Source of the DNA: Faecalibacterium sp. CAG:74
GTDB taxonomy: Bacteria > Bacillota > Clostridia > Christensenellales > Aristaeellaceae
Assembly: GCA_000437595.1 (NCBI GenBank)
Contig: FR899903.1
Location: 62,263 to 81,658, forward strand
DNA length: 19,396 nucleotides
Reading direction: 5' to 3'
Part shown: positions 1 to 6,977 of the stretch, in pieces
How positions within the stretch are numbered: the stretch's first letter is position 1
Layout: each line of letters begins with the position of its first letter
The notes under the pieces: generated by a model
Told to the model about the DNA's origin: nothing
Seen by the model: only the letters and a program-made list of their open reading frames with translations
Database searches by the model: none
Program-made: the position numbers and the translations under genes

Positions 1-55
1 TCGGAAGAGCCTCGACGACCTTTCCTTCCAGTTCGATGACGTCGCTCTTGGACAT
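1..55 (-). CDS. infA: Translation initiation factor IF-1, N-terminal fragment
   Basis: Only the first 18 codons are in the window. They read MSKSDVIELEGKVVEALP, the typical start of bacterial IF-1, a small OB-fold protein that binds the 30S A site with IF-2 and IF-3 during initiation. The ATG is one base after the TGA of the KOW-domain gene (TGA-C-ATG), so translation is probably coupled. The gene continues past the left edge. In related Bacillota, rpmJ, rpsM, rpsK, rpoA and rplQ usually follow, but they are not visible here. Identification rests on 18 residues plus the map-KOW-infA order. Confidence 0.93.
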   Translation of the reverse strand, partial: MSKSDVIELEGKVVEALP

Positions 56-56
56 G

Positions 57-392
57 TCAGTCCTCCTTGTCGGCCCCAGCCGCGGCAGCTTCCGCGTGGG
101 GTTGTTCGTTCTGCGCTTTCAGCGAAAGACCGTGCGCGGAGAGAGCCTTGCGCAGGTCGCTGTCCTGCAGATGCTTGTTCTCCAGCGCCTGAGGTTCCAC
201 GTTCACCACAATGGGCTTCGGGCGCAGATGCATCATCTTTTTCTTTTTCGGATGGTCGATCTTGCGGCTTTGACCGTCCGCCATCAGCACATGCCGATCG
301 TCCACGACCTGAAGCACCACGAAATACCGTCCGGCATCGCGTCCCTGCGTTGACTGCACGACGCGCCCCGGTTCCATCGTCAGGCGATTCAT
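57..392 (-). CDS. KOW-domain RNA-binding protein (YbzG-like)
   Basis: A 111-residue basic protein. Residues about 5-35 (TMEPGRVVQSTQGRDAGRYF, then VVLQVVDDRHVLMADG) form a KOW motif, the RNA-binding beta-hairpin of L24, L14e and NusG. A basic patch (HPKKKKMMHLRP, about 47-58) follows, then a 45-50-residue tail ending in an Ala/Glu-rich stretch. Bacillus carries a shorter KOW protein, YbzG, in the same map-infA slot, so this is probably its ortholog. Its role is unproven; ribosome or rRNA binding is inferred. An ATG at 395 overlaps the map stop as ATGA. I chose the next ATG at 392 because it lies 7 nt from the GGGAGG at 405-400, against 4 nt for ATG 395. The in-frame ATG at 407 is upstream of that Shine-Dalgarno. 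Confidence 0.8.
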   Translation of the reverse strand: MNRLTMEPGRVVQSTQGRDAGRYFVVLQVVDDRHVLMADGQSRKIDHPKKKKMMHLRPKPIVVNVEPQALENKHLQDSDLRKALSAHGLSLKAQNEQPHAEAAAAGADKED

Positions 393-1165
393 CATTTGTC
401 CTCCCATTTGAAGTCGGGATAGGTGAGGATTTCCGGCAGACCGTCCTCATTGATGGCGATGGTATGCTCGTAGTGGGATGTCAGGCTGCGGTCGCGTGTG
501 CGGTAGCACCACTGGTCTGCGTCGCAGGTGATGTGCCAGTCGCCGGCGGAGATCATCGGCTCAATGGCGATGGTCATGCCCTTGCGCAGGCGAAGGCCGC
601 GATCCGGCGTGCCGTAATTGAACACCGGCGGATCTTCGTGCATTTCGTGCCCAATGCCGTGCCCGGTCAGGTCGCGGATGACGCCATAGCCGTTGCTTTC
701 AGCCACCTGCTGCACCGCGTGACCCACGTCACCCAGCCGCTTGCCCGCGATAGCCTGCCGTGCGCCCGCAAAGAAGCACTGCTCCGTGACGTCAATCAAG
801 CGCTGCGCTTCCAGCGAAATTTCGCCAATGCCCATCGTGAAGGCACTGTCGGCTTGCCAGCCGTCCAGCACCAGACCGCAGTCGATGGACAGGATCTGCC
901 CTTCCCGCAAAATCTGCTTTTCGGAGGGAATGCCATGCACCACCGCATCGTCAATCGACGCGCAGATGGATGCCGGATACCCCTCGTAATGCAGAAAAGA
1001 CGGGATGGCGTGGTTTTTGCGGATGAGCTGCTCGGCGTAGACATCCAGCGCGGCGGTACTCATGCCGGGCTGAACGGCCTCGCGCAGGCGGCACAGCACT
1101 TCGTAGAGAAGCGCGCCCGCATCACGCATTTTGCCGATTTGCTCAGGATTCTTCAAACTGATCAT
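392..1165 (-). CDS. map: Type I methionine aminopeptidase
   Basis: A 257-residue cytosolic metalloenzyme that removes the initiator Met when the second residue is small. All catalytic residues expected from E. coli MetAP are visible: His78 (VVHGIP), metal ligands Asp95 (SIDCG), Asp106 (WQADSAFT), His169 (GHGIG), Glu202 (IEPM) and Glu233 (HYEHT), plus His176 (EMHEDP). There is no N-terminal SH3 or zinc extension, so this is the short bacterial form. The start is 6 nt after the adk stop; the likely Shine-Dalgarno, AAGGG, lies at the end of adk. The stop overlaps an ATG of the KOW gene (ATGA). The adk-map-KOW-infA order is standard for Bacillota. Confidence 0.97.
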   Translation of the reverse strand: MISLKNPEQIGKMRDAGALLYEVLCRLREAVQPGMSTAALDVYAEQLIRKNHAIPSFLHYEGYPASICASIDDAVVHGIPSEKQILREGQILSIDCGLVLDGWQADSAFTMGIGEISLEAQRLIDVTEQCFFAGARQAIAGKRLGDVGHAVQQVAESNGYGVIRDLTGHGIGHEMHEDPPVFNYGTPDRGLRLRKGMTIAIEPMISAGDWHITCDADQWCYRTRDRSLTSHYEHTIAINEDGLPEILTYPDFKWEDK

Positions 1166-1171
1166 GATGTC

Positions 1172-1795
1172 TTAGCCCTTCACGATGGCCATGATGGACG
1201 CGAAGATCGTATCCATATCCTGATCGCCGTCAATGACGCGCAGTAGCCCCTTCTTCTGGTAGAAATCCACCAGCGGAGCGGTCTGGTCGTGGTACACCTT
1301 CAGGCGATTGAGGACGGTTTCAGCCTTGTCGTCCGCGCGCTGCACAAGCTCATCAGAGCAGGAATCACATTTCGTTTTCCCGTTCAGGCGGGAAATGTGG
1401 TACGTCGCACCGCACTTCAGGCACACACGGCGGCCGCTCAGACGATCGATGAGCTTCTCATCGGCGACGTCGAGGTCAATAACCGCGTCGATGTCCGCAA
1501 TGCCTTCCAGCGCTTCCGCCTGCGGAACCGTCCGGGGGAAGCCATCGAGGATGTAGCCGTTCTTGGCATCATCCTGCGCAAGGCGGTCGCGAACGATGTC
1601 GATGATAACGTCGTCCGGCACGAGCTTGCCCGCGTCGATGTAGCTCTTCGCCTTCAGCCCGGTAGGCGTCTGCTCCTTGATGGCTCGGCGGAGAATGTCG
1701 CCGGTGGAAATCTGCGGAATATTCAGTGCGTTACAGATGCGCTGCGCCTGCGTACCCTTGCCGGCGCCGGGAGGTCCAAGGAAGATGATATTCAT
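1172..1795 (-). CDS. adk: Adenylate kinase, zinc-LID type
   Basis: A 207-residue cytosolic enzyme that interconverts ATP + AMP and 2 ADP. The P-loop GPPGAGKGT is at residues 7-15, the NMP-binding part follows (STGDILR, about 30-36), and GFPRT is at 85-89. The LID domain (about 121-156) carries Cys125/Cys128 and Cys143/Cys146, the four-cysteine zinc site typical of Gram-positive adenylate kinases. AAGGAG lies 7 nt before the ATG. Unlike its neighbours, adk is separated from the upstream gene secY by 239 nt holding a hairpin and a repeat element. It may therefore be expressed at a different level, or from its own start, compared with the ribosomal genes; no clear promoter was found. Confidence 0.97.
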   Translation of the reverse strand: MNIIFLGPPGAGKGTQAQRICNALNIPQISTGDILRRAIKEQTPTGLKAKSYIDAGKLVPDDVIIDIVRDRLAQDDAKNGYILDGFPRTVPQAEALEGIADIDAVIDLDVADEKLIDRLSGRRVCLKCGATYHISRLNGKTKCDSCSDELVQRADDKAETVLNRLKVYHDQTAPLVDFYQKKGLLRVIDGDQDMDTIFASIMAIVKG

Positions 1796-1889
1796 CCGGA
1801 TGCTCCTTCCTACTCTGTCGCTGTCCGCGCATAACGCGCGTTCATGTTTCGATGCGTCGCGCGCTTTGCTCTCCGCACCGATTCATGCC

Positions 1890-1956
1890 ATACCATTTCT
1901 GAATTCAGCTGAGTCATCTGCTTGCGCCTCGGCTCATTTTCATCCAGAAATAGTAT
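1890..1956 (-). repeat. Short MITE-like palindromic repeat, copy 4 (67 bp)
   Basis: Read on the minus strand, it starts ATACTATTTC and ends GAAATGGTAT, imperfect terminal inverted repeats. It aligns end to end, with only scattered substitutions, to the 68-bp repeat at 16180-16247; a shared core is TGAGCCGAGGCGCAAGCAG here against TGTGCCAAGACGCGAGCAG there. It also matches both outer parts of the 161-bp repeats at 14257 and 17637. It is the most diverged of the four copies and the only one in the opposite orientation. No coding capacity is supported. Confidence 0.75.
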
Positions 1957-1987
1957 TACGGTGATTTTTCCCCTATTAGTACACAAG

Positions 1988-2022
1988 CCATGCACCGGAA
2001 AACGAGTTTCAACGGTGCATGG
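1988..2022 (-). other. Perfect 10-bp inverted repeat downstream of secY
   Basis: The arms CCATGCACCG (1988-1997) and CGGTGCATGG (2013-2022) pair perfectly around a 15-nt loop. Within the loop GAAA and TTTC can extend the stem after a 2-nt bulge. It begins 13 nt after the secY stop. On the minus strand it is followed by CTTGTGTACTAATAG and not by a T run, so it does not look like a standard intrinsic terminator. It could stabilise the 3' end of the upstream message, act as a processing site, or cause partial termination. Function is unassigned. Confidence 0.6.
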
Positions 2023-2034
2023 CCTGCGTATGGA

Positions 2035-3303
2035 TTACATGAAGCCGTTGTCTTTGTCGGTTTCAATGCCGCGGATGGACAGTTCACCCTCGACCGTGCG
2101 CATGGTTTCCAGAGAAACACTCACAGCAATCAGGATGGAAGAAGCCGCGAACGGGAGGTTGGTGACCCAAGAGGTCAGCAGCGTCGGAACCACAGCCAGC
2201 ACCGCGAGGAAGAGCGCCGCAAACAGGTTGAGGCGGTTCGTGGTACGGGCGAGGTAATCGCGGATGTTCTTGCCGCGCTGTCCGGGGATGGTCGCACCCT
2301 GCTCCATGAGCTGCTTCGCCTGCTTATTCGGATCAAAGCTGATGGACGAATAGAAGAAGGTGAAACCGACAATCAGGAGCGCGGAGAGGATCATATACAC
2401 CCAAGAGCCGCTGCTCAGGTAGGCATTGCACCAAGCGGTGAAGCCGCTGTTCGGCGCAACCAGCGCGCCGATCGTTCCAGGGAACGCCAGCAGGCTGTAC
2501 GCGAAGATCAGGGGCAGAACGCCGACGGACACAACCTTCAGGGTCATGTGGGTGTTCTGACCGCCGTAAACGCGGCGACCCTTGACCTGCTTGGAAATCT
2601 GCAGCGGGATGCGGCGTTCGCCAAGGTCAACGTAGGTCACGGCGAAGGTCATGACAACCAGCATCAGCAGGATAACAAGGACAGACAGCCAAGCGGTCGT
2701 CGTGCCATTTGCCACTGCGGTGTAGATGTTGCCAGTGATGCCGTTGAACAGGTTGGAGACGATACCAGCGAAGATCAGCAGGCTGATGCCGTTGCCGATG
2801 CCCTTGTCGGTAATACGCTCACCAATCCACATCGCCAGCGCAGAGCCGCCAGCCATGCTCAGACCAACCAGCACCGTGTTGTACCAGCCGGAGCGGACAT
2901 AGCCCCCCGCGCGGGACAGACCGATTGCCTGGAAGACAGCCAGACCAACCGTCACATAACGGGTGATGCGCGCCATCTTCTCCTGGCCGCCTTCTTCTTC
3001 CTGCATCCGCTGCAGGGACGGGAAGGCAACCGCCAGCAGCTGCATGATAATGCTGGCATTGATGTAGGGGGTGATGCCCATTGCCATAATGGTCATCTGA
3101 CCAAAGGCGTTACCGGTCATCATCTGCATCATGTTCAGCAAGGGCAGCTGCATGAAGTTGTTGCTTTCATTCAGACGGGAGACGTCAATGCCCGGAGCCG
3201 GGATGACGCCAACCAGTCGATAAATGAGGAGCATGAGGAACGTGTACAGAACTTTCTTCTGGAGGTCTTTGATCTTCCACAGCTTGCGAAATGTCTCAAG
3301 CAT
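2035..3303 (-). CDS. secY: Preprotein translocase subunit SecY
   Basis: A 422-residue polytopic membrane protein with about ten hydrophobic helices, the pore of the SecYEG channel that exports or inserts proteins fed by SecA or the ribosome. Family landmarks are visible: the TM2 region GITPYINASIIMQLL (76-90), the second signature GERITDKGIGNGISLLIF (161-178) before TM5, the cytosolic loop VDLGERRIPLQ (225-235), GVLPLIFAYSLL (261-272), and a C-terminal GIET-type tail. Length is normal for the family. The start is one base after the rplO stop (TGA-C-ATG), matching the usual L15-SecY coupling. The following gap before adk is unusually long. Confidence 0.98.
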   Translation of the reverse strand: MLETFRKLWKIKDLQKKVLYTFLMLLIYRLVGVIPAPGIDVSRLNESNNFMQLPLLNMMQMMTGNAFGQMTIMAMGITPYINASIIMQLLAVAFPSLQRMQEEEGGQEKMARITRYVTVGLAVFQAIGLSRAGGYVRSGWYNTVLVGLSMAGGSALAMWIGERITDKGIGNGISLLIFAGIVSNLFNGITGNIYTAVANGTTTAWLSVLVILLMLVVMTFAVTYVDLGERRIPLQISKQVKGRRVYGGQNTHMTLKVVSVGVLPLIFAYSLLAFPGTIGALVAPNSGFTAWCNAYLSSGSWVYMILSALLIVGFTFFYSSISFDPNKQAKQLMEQGATIPGQRGKNIRDYLARTTNRLNLFAALFLAVLAVVPTLLTSWVTNLPFAASSILIAVSVSLETMRTVEGELSIRGIETDKDNGFM

Positions 3304-3304
3304 G

Positions 3305-3745
3305 TCAGATCACCTCGGCAGTGCCGCCAACGGCCTCAATCTTCTCCTTCGCGGAAGCGGTGTACTTTGCAGCCTTCACCGTCAGCTTCTTGGTCAGTTC
3401 GCCGTTGCCCAGAACCTTCAGGCCGTCCTGAGCCTTGCGGATGAGACCAGCGTCGATGAGCGCCTGCGCATCGACCACAGCGCCGTCCTCAAACACATTG
3501 AGGTTCTCGACGTTGACAGTCGCATAGTCCGTACCGAAGATATTGGTGAAGCCCTTCTTCGGGACGCGACGATACAGGGGCATCTGGCCGCCCTCGAAGC
3601 CGGGGCGCTTGCCGCCGCCGCTGCGGGCCTTGGCACCCTTGTGACCCTTACCGGAGGTCTTGCCCAGACCGGAGCCCACGCCGCGGCCAAGACGCTTGGC
3701 AGCAGTGGTGGAACCCTCGGCGGGATGCAGCTCGTGCAGTTTCAT
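3305..3745 (-). CDS. rplO: 50S ribosomal protein L15
   Basis: A 146-residue large-subunit protein that binds 23S rRNA and joins late in 50S assembly. The basic glycine-rich N-terminal arm is diagnostic: KRLGRGVGSGLGKTSGKGHKG (17-37), then GGGKRPGFEGGQMPLYRRVPK. The globular C-terminal half ends with KIEAVGGTAEVI. AAGGAGGG precedes the ATG by 6 nt. rpmD is 13 nt upstream and secY begins 1 nt downstream. Confidence 0.98.
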   Translation of the reverse strand: MKLHELHPAEGSTTAAKRLGRGVGSGLGKTSGKGHKGAKARSGGGKRPGFEGGQMPLYRRVPKKGFTNIFGTDYATVNVENLNVFEDGAVVDAQALIDAGLIRKAQDGLKVLGNGELTKKLTVKAAKYTASAKEKIEAVGGTAEVI

Positions 3746-3758
3746 GGCTTACCCTCCT

Positions 3759-3938
3759 TTACTCGTTAACTTCTTCGACCTTCACCATGTGCTTCACAGC
3801 GAAGATCTGGCCGCGAACGGCCGCGTTGTCGGGCTTAAGGACGGTCTGGCCAACCTTGCGCAGGCCCAGCGCCGCCACAGTCGCCTTGTGAACCGGCAGA
3901 GACGCGATCGGGGACTTGATGAGCGTAACTTTCAGCAT
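3759..3938 (-). CDS. rpmD: 50S ribosomal protein L30
   Basis: A 59-residue protein translated directly from the minus strand between rpsE and rplO. It begins MLKVTLIKSPIASLP and continues HKATVAALGLRKVGQTV, the L30 signature (short strand, then the LGLRK helix), and ends VKHMVKVEEVNE. The length is typical of bacterial L30. AGGAGG precedes the ATG by about 7 nt. It packs on 23S rRNA in the 50S subunit and is non-essential in some bacteria. Spacing is 14 nt from rpsE and 13 nt to rplO. Confidence 0.96.
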   Translation of the reverse strand: MLKVTLIKSPIASLPVHKATVAALGLRKVGQTVLKPDNAAVRGQIFAVKHMVKVEEVNE

Positions 3939-3952
3939 TGTCCTTTACCTCC

Positions 3953-4450
3953 TCAGCCCAGCAGTTCTTCCACGGTCTTGCCGCGCATCTTCGCGACCTG
4001 TTCCGCGCTGCGCAGCTGCTTGAGCGCTTCCAGCGTGGCCTTGACCATGTTGATGGGGTTGTTGGTGCCAAAGGACTTGGTGCGGATGTCCGCCACGCCT
4101 GCCAGCTCCAGCACGGCACGCGCCGCGCCGCCGGCGATAACGCCAGTACCTTCGGGAGCGGGCAGCAGCACCACCTTAGAGGTGGAGAAATAACCCGTCG
4201 TGTTATGGGGAATCGTGGTGCCGTCCATGGGGACGGTCACAAGATGCTTCTTAGCATCCTCGGTGGCCTTGCGAATAGCTTCCGGGATCTCAGCGGCCTT
4301 GCCCATGCCAGCACCGACACGGCCCTTTTCGTCACCGACGACCACCAGAGCGGAGAACCGCATGTTGCGGCCGCCCTTAACGGTCTTGGAGACGCGGTTG
4401 ACAGCAACCAGACGATCCTTGAATTCGCTTTCCTGTCCGTAGCGTTGCAT
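3953..4450 (-). CDS. rpsE: 30S ribosomal protein S5
   Basis: A 165-residue small-subunit protein at the mRNA entry and proofreading side of the 30S. The dsRBD-like N-terminal domain contains DRLVAVNRVSKTVKGGRNMRF (12-32), the loop where spectinomycin-resistance and ribosomal-ambiguity changes map in other species. The C-terminal fold has GTGVIAGGAARAVLELAG and GTNNPINMVKATLEAL. The frame is open upstream to 4636, but the start at 4450 (MQRYGQESEF) is chosen because AAAGGAGG sits just before it and the longer version would run deep into rplR. Confidence 0.97.
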   Translation of the reverse strand: MQRYGQESEFKDRLVAVNRVSKTVKGGRNMRFSALVVVGDEKGRVGAGMGKAAEIPEAIRKATEDAKKHLVTVPMDGTTIPHNTTGYFSTSKVVLLPAPEGTGVIAGGAARAVLELAGVADIRTKSFGTNNPINMVKATLEALKQLRSAEQVAKMRGKTVEELLG

Positions 4451-4469
4451 TTGTCTGCTGCCTCCTTTA

Positions 4470-4838
4470 TTAGAATTCCAGACCCGCTTCACGGGCCCCC
4501 GCAGCAACCTCCGCAACACGGCCAGTGTACACATAGCCGCCGCGATCGAACACCACGGTCTTGTAGCCAGCAGCGAGGGCGCGCTCACCAATGAGCTTGC
4601 CCACCAGCTTGGCAGCGCCCTTCTTATCCAGGTCATTCAGCTGAGCCTGCACGTCCTTTTCCAAGGTGGAAGCGGCGCACAGGGTCTTGCCAGCCACATC
4701 ATCGATGAGCTGAACCTGGATGTGCTTCAGGCTGCGGTAAACGGACAGACGCGGCATATCGGGGGTGCCGCTGATCTTCTTACGAACGCGGGCATGACGG
4801 ATCTCGCGGATCTCATTACGGTCGCGCTTGGTGAACAT
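4470..4838 (-). CDS. rplR: 50S ribosomal protein L18
   Basis: A 122-residue protein that, with L5 and L25-type proteins, binds 5S rRNA and anchors it in the central protuberance. The basic N-terminus (RDRNEIREIRHARVRKKISG) is followed by PRLSVYRSLKHIQVQLIDD, the usual strand pair, and by the C-terminal FDRGGYVYTGRVAEVAAGARE motif (about 97-117). Length is standard. A GAGGGAG sequence precedes the ATG. Spacing is 18 nt from rplF and 19 nt to rpsE. Confidence 0.98.
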   Translation of the reverse strand: MFTKRDRNEIREIRHARVRKKISGTPDMPRLSVYRSLKHIQVQLIDDVAGKTLCAASTLEKDVQAQLNDLDKKGAAKLVGKLIGERALAAGYKTVVFDRGGYVYTGRVAEVAAGAREAGLEF

Positions 4839-4856
4839 ATGCAGTCACTCCCTCTC

Positions 4857-5402
4857 TTACTTCTTACCGGTCTTGCCCTGCTTGCGGCGGATGTGCTCAC
4901 CGGTGTACTTAATGCCCTTGCCCAGATAGGGTTCCGGCTTGCGGATCGCACGGATGTCAGCCGCGAGGTTGCCGACCTGCTGCTTGTCGATGCCCTTGAC
5001 AACGATGGTGTTGGCGTTGGGCGTCTCAAAGCTGATGGTTTCGGGCGCGTCGAGAATGACGGGGTGAGAGAAGCCGATGTTGATGGTCAGCTTCTTGCCG
5101 CCTTCTGCCGCTGCACGATAACCGGTGCCGACCAGCTCCAGCGTCTTGGAGAAGCCGTCCGTCACACCGACGACCATGTTGTGCACCAGGGCACGATACA
5201 GGCCGTGCATAGCACGATTTTCCTTGCTATCATTAGCGCGGGTCAGGTGGAGCATATTGCCCTCCTGATTGACCGTGATCGCGTGGTTCACCTGCTGGGA
5301 CAGGGTGCCCTTGGGGCCCTTGACCGTAACCAGGTTATTGCTGTCCACAGTGACCGTCACGCCCGCGGGAACAGTGATCGGAAGTCGTCCGATACGAGAC
5401 AT
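4857..5402 (-). CDS. rplF: 50S ribosomal protein L6
   Basis: A 181-residue protein made of two similar alpha/beta domains, located near the sarcin-ricin loop and the factor-binding site of the 50S. It starts MSRIGRLPITVPAGV. Domain 2 contains VGTGYRAAAEGGKKLTINIG (91-110) and the family signature RKPEPYLGKGIKY (154-166). The C-terminal tail is basic (RRKQGKTGKK). AGGAGG precedes the ATG by about 7 nt. It sits between rpsH and rplR as in the spc operon. Confidence 0.98.
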   Translation of the reverse strand: MSRIGRLPITVPAGVTVTVDSNNLVTVKGPKGTLSQQVNHAITVNQEGNMLHLTRANDSKENRAMHGLYRALVHNMVVGVTDGFSKTLELVGTGYRAAAEGGKKLTINIGFSHPVILDAPETISFETPNANTIVVKGIDKQQVGNLAADIRAIRKPEPYLGKGIKYTGEHIRRKQGKTGKK

Positions 5403-5432
5403 GGAATCACACCTCCTACAAACGTGTCGGTA

Positions 5433-5831
5433 TTACCAGATGTAGGCCAGCACTTCGCCGCCGATGGCGTTCTTGCGAGCCTCTTTGTCCGTCATCAGAC
5501 CCTTGCTGGTGCTGATGATGGCGATGCCCAGACCACCCAGAACCTTGGGCAGCTCTTCGCAGCGCGCGTACACACGCAGGCCGGGCTTGCTGATGCGCTT
5601 CAGACCCGCGATAACGGGGGTCTTGCCGTTGATATACTTCAAAGTCACCTTGATGGAGCCCTGCAGGCCGTCATCAATGTAGTCCACAGCCTTCACATAG
5701 CCTTCCGCCAACAGGATCTTGGCGATAGCCTTCTTCGTGTTGCTGGCCGGCAGCGTCACAGCCTCGTGCTTAGCGACCTGCGCGTTGCGGATTCGGGTGA
5801 GCATATCGGCGATGGGATCATTCACAACCAT
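5433..5831 (-). CDS. rpsH: 30S ribosomal protein S8
   Basis: A 132-residue primary 16S rRNA-binding protein for the central domain. The N-terminus MVVNDPIADMLTRIRNA and the C-terminal signature STSKGLMTDKEAR (107-119) are diagnostic; it ends GGEVLAYIW. In E. coli, S8 also represses spc-operon translation by binding a site near the L5 start. I saw no obvious copy of that site here, and such feedback is not assumed. AAGGAGG lies 7 nt before the ATG. Confidence 0.98.
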   Translation of the reverse strand: MVVNDPIADMLTRIRNAQVAKHEAVTLPASNTKKAIAKILLAEGYVKAVDYIDDGLQGSIKVTLKYINGKTPVIAGLKRISKPGLRVYARCEELPKVLGGLGIAIISTSKGLMTDKEARKNAIGGEVLAYIW

Positions 5832-5861
5832 GTTGGTACCTCCTTCCGTTTCTCTCCCCGA

Positions 5862-6047
5862 TTACCAGCTGGCCTTGCGCACGCCCGGAATCTCGCCCTT
5901 GTAGGCCAGCTCACGGAAGCAGATACGGCACACGCCGTACTTGCGCAGGACAGAGTGGGGACGGCCGCACAGACGGCAGCGGGTGTAAGCGCGGGTGGAG
6001 AACTTGGGCGTCCTCGCCTGCTTGAGCTTCATACTCGTCTTAGCCAT
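5862..6047 (-). CDS. rpsN: 30S ribosomal protein S14, zinc-binding type Z
   Basis: A 61-residue protein of the short S14 class, distinct from the roughly 100-residue zinc-free class. Cys24-x2-Cys27 and Cys40-x2-Cys43 form the zinc site (CRLC, CRIC). It ends in the family motif GEIPGVRKASW and packs in the 30S head near S3 and S10. Many Bacillota keep a second, zinc-independent paralog under zinc control elsewhere; none is in this window. TAAGGAGG precedes the ATG. It sits between rplE and rpsH. Confidence 0.98.
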   Translation of the reverse strand: MAKTSMKLKQARTPKFSTRAYTRCRLCGRPHSVLRKYGVCRICFRELAYKGEIPGVRKASW

Positions 6048-6065
6048 TAGATGTTCTCCTCCTTA

Positions 6066-6611
6066 TTACGCCTGCGCGAAGGGCATGCCCAGCAGACGCA
6101 GCAGCTCCTTGCACTCTTCGTCGGTCTTGGCGGTGGTCACGAAGATCATCTCCATGCCGCGAATGTGCTCGACCTTGTCGTACTCGATTTCGGGGAAGAG
6201 CAGCTGCTCACGAATGCCGAGGGCGTAATTGCCGCGGCCATCGAAAGCCTTATCGGAAACGCCGCGGAAGTCACGGACGCGGGGCAGCGCAATGTTGACC
6301 AGCTTGTCCATGAATTCTTCCATGCGGGCGCCGCGCAGGGTAACCTTCGCGCCGATGTTCTGACCCTCACGGAGCTTGAAGTTTGCAATCGACTTCTTGG
6401 CCTTGGTGACCATGGGCTTCTGGCCAGCAATGGTCGTCAGCTCGTTGATCGCCATTTCAAACGCCTTGGCGTTGTCCTTGCAATCGCCCAGGCCCATGTT
6501 GATCACGATCTTGTCCAGCTTCGGGATCTCCATGACGTTCTTGTAGCCGAACTTCTGCTGAAGAGCAGGAACAGCCTCGGCCAGATACTTTTCCTTAATA
6601 CGGGTAGCCAT
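6066..6611 (-). CDS. rplE: 50S ribosomal protein L5
   Basis: A 181-residue protein that holds 5S rRNA in the central protuberance and contacts the P-site tRNA. Diagnostic segments are IPKLDKIVINMGLGDCKDN (29-47), KSIANFKLREGQNIGAKVTLR (73-93) and RDFRGVSDKAFDGRGNYALG (113-132). The C-terminus is FVTTAKTDEECKELLRLLGMPF. GAAGGAGG precedes the ATG. Spacing is 17 nt from rplX and 18 nt to rpsN. Confidence 0.98.
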   Translation of the reverse strand: MATRIKEKYLAEAVPALQQKFGYKNVMEIPKLDKIVINMGLGDCKDNAKAFEMAINELTTIAGQKPMVTKAKKSIANFKLREGQNIGAKVTLRGARMEEFMDKLVNIALPRVRDFRGVSDKAFDGRGNYALGIREQLLFPEIEYDKVEHIRGMEMIFVTTAKTDEECKELLRLLGMPFAQA

Positions 6612-6628
6612 CAGACTTTTCCTCCTTC

Positions 6629-6964
6629 TCAGTCAATATCGGCGCCGCACTTCTTGCAGACGCGGACCATCGTGCGGTTCTTCTTGCCGTTGGCATCCAC
6701 AGCCACGTTCACCTTGTGGGAAACGCGGGTGGGCTTGCCGCACTTGGGGCAAATCAGCATCACGTTGGAAGCGTCAATCGCCGCTTCCTTCTTCACGATG
6801 CCGCCGGGCTGCATGGCGTTGCGCGCCTTCTGGTGGCGAGTCACCATGTTCACGCCTTCGACGATGACCTTGCCGGTCTTGGGGAAGGCGACGGTGATCT
6901 TGCCCTTCGTGTTCTTATCCTTGCCGGTGATGACCATCACCTGATCATTCTTGCGAACGTGCAT
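6629..6964 (-). CDS. rplX: 50S ribosomal protein L24 with four-cysteine C-terminal motif
   Basis: A 111-residue KOW-domain protein that starts 50S assembly by binding the 5' domain of 23S rRNA. The KOW motif spans about residues 4-31 (RKNDQVMVITGKDKNTKGKI), followed by EGVNMVTRHQKAR. The C-terminal half carries Cys72-x2-Cys75 and Cys103-x2-Cys106, spaced like a zinc ribbon. This arrangement occurs in some L24 lineages, while many other bacteria lack the cysteines. Zinc binding here is inferred from spacing only. TAAGGAGG precedes the ATG. Confidence 0.98.
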   Translation of the reverse strand: MHVRKNDQVMVITGKDKNTKGKITVAFPKTGKVIVEGVNMVTRHQKARNAMQPGGIVKKEAAIDASNVMLICPKCGKPTRVSHKVNVAVDANGKKNRTMVRVCKKCGADID

Positions 6965-6977
6965 CTCTTCCGCCTCC

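Noticed and set aside
350..1246. Long plus-strand frame opposite map (298 codons), and similar long plus-strand frames opposite rplF, rpsH, secY and rplB
   Set aside because: These are antisense shadows of well-identified minus-strand genes in GC-rich DNA, with no recognisable domains or ribosome-binding sites.
1810..1995. 61-codon minus-strand frame across the secY-adk gap, with a segment (ILFLDENEPRR-Q) that reappears as ILFPNENVPRR-Q on the plus strand in the repeat at 16180
   Set aside because: The similarity comes from the shared nucleotide repeat. Substitutions fall at all codon positions, the frames lack ribosome-binding sites, and the long copies hit a stop in the same frame.
1988..2022. 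Hairpin after secY as an intrinsic terminator
   Set aside because: No T run follows on either strand, and the downstream genes adk, map and infA are normally in the same transcript.
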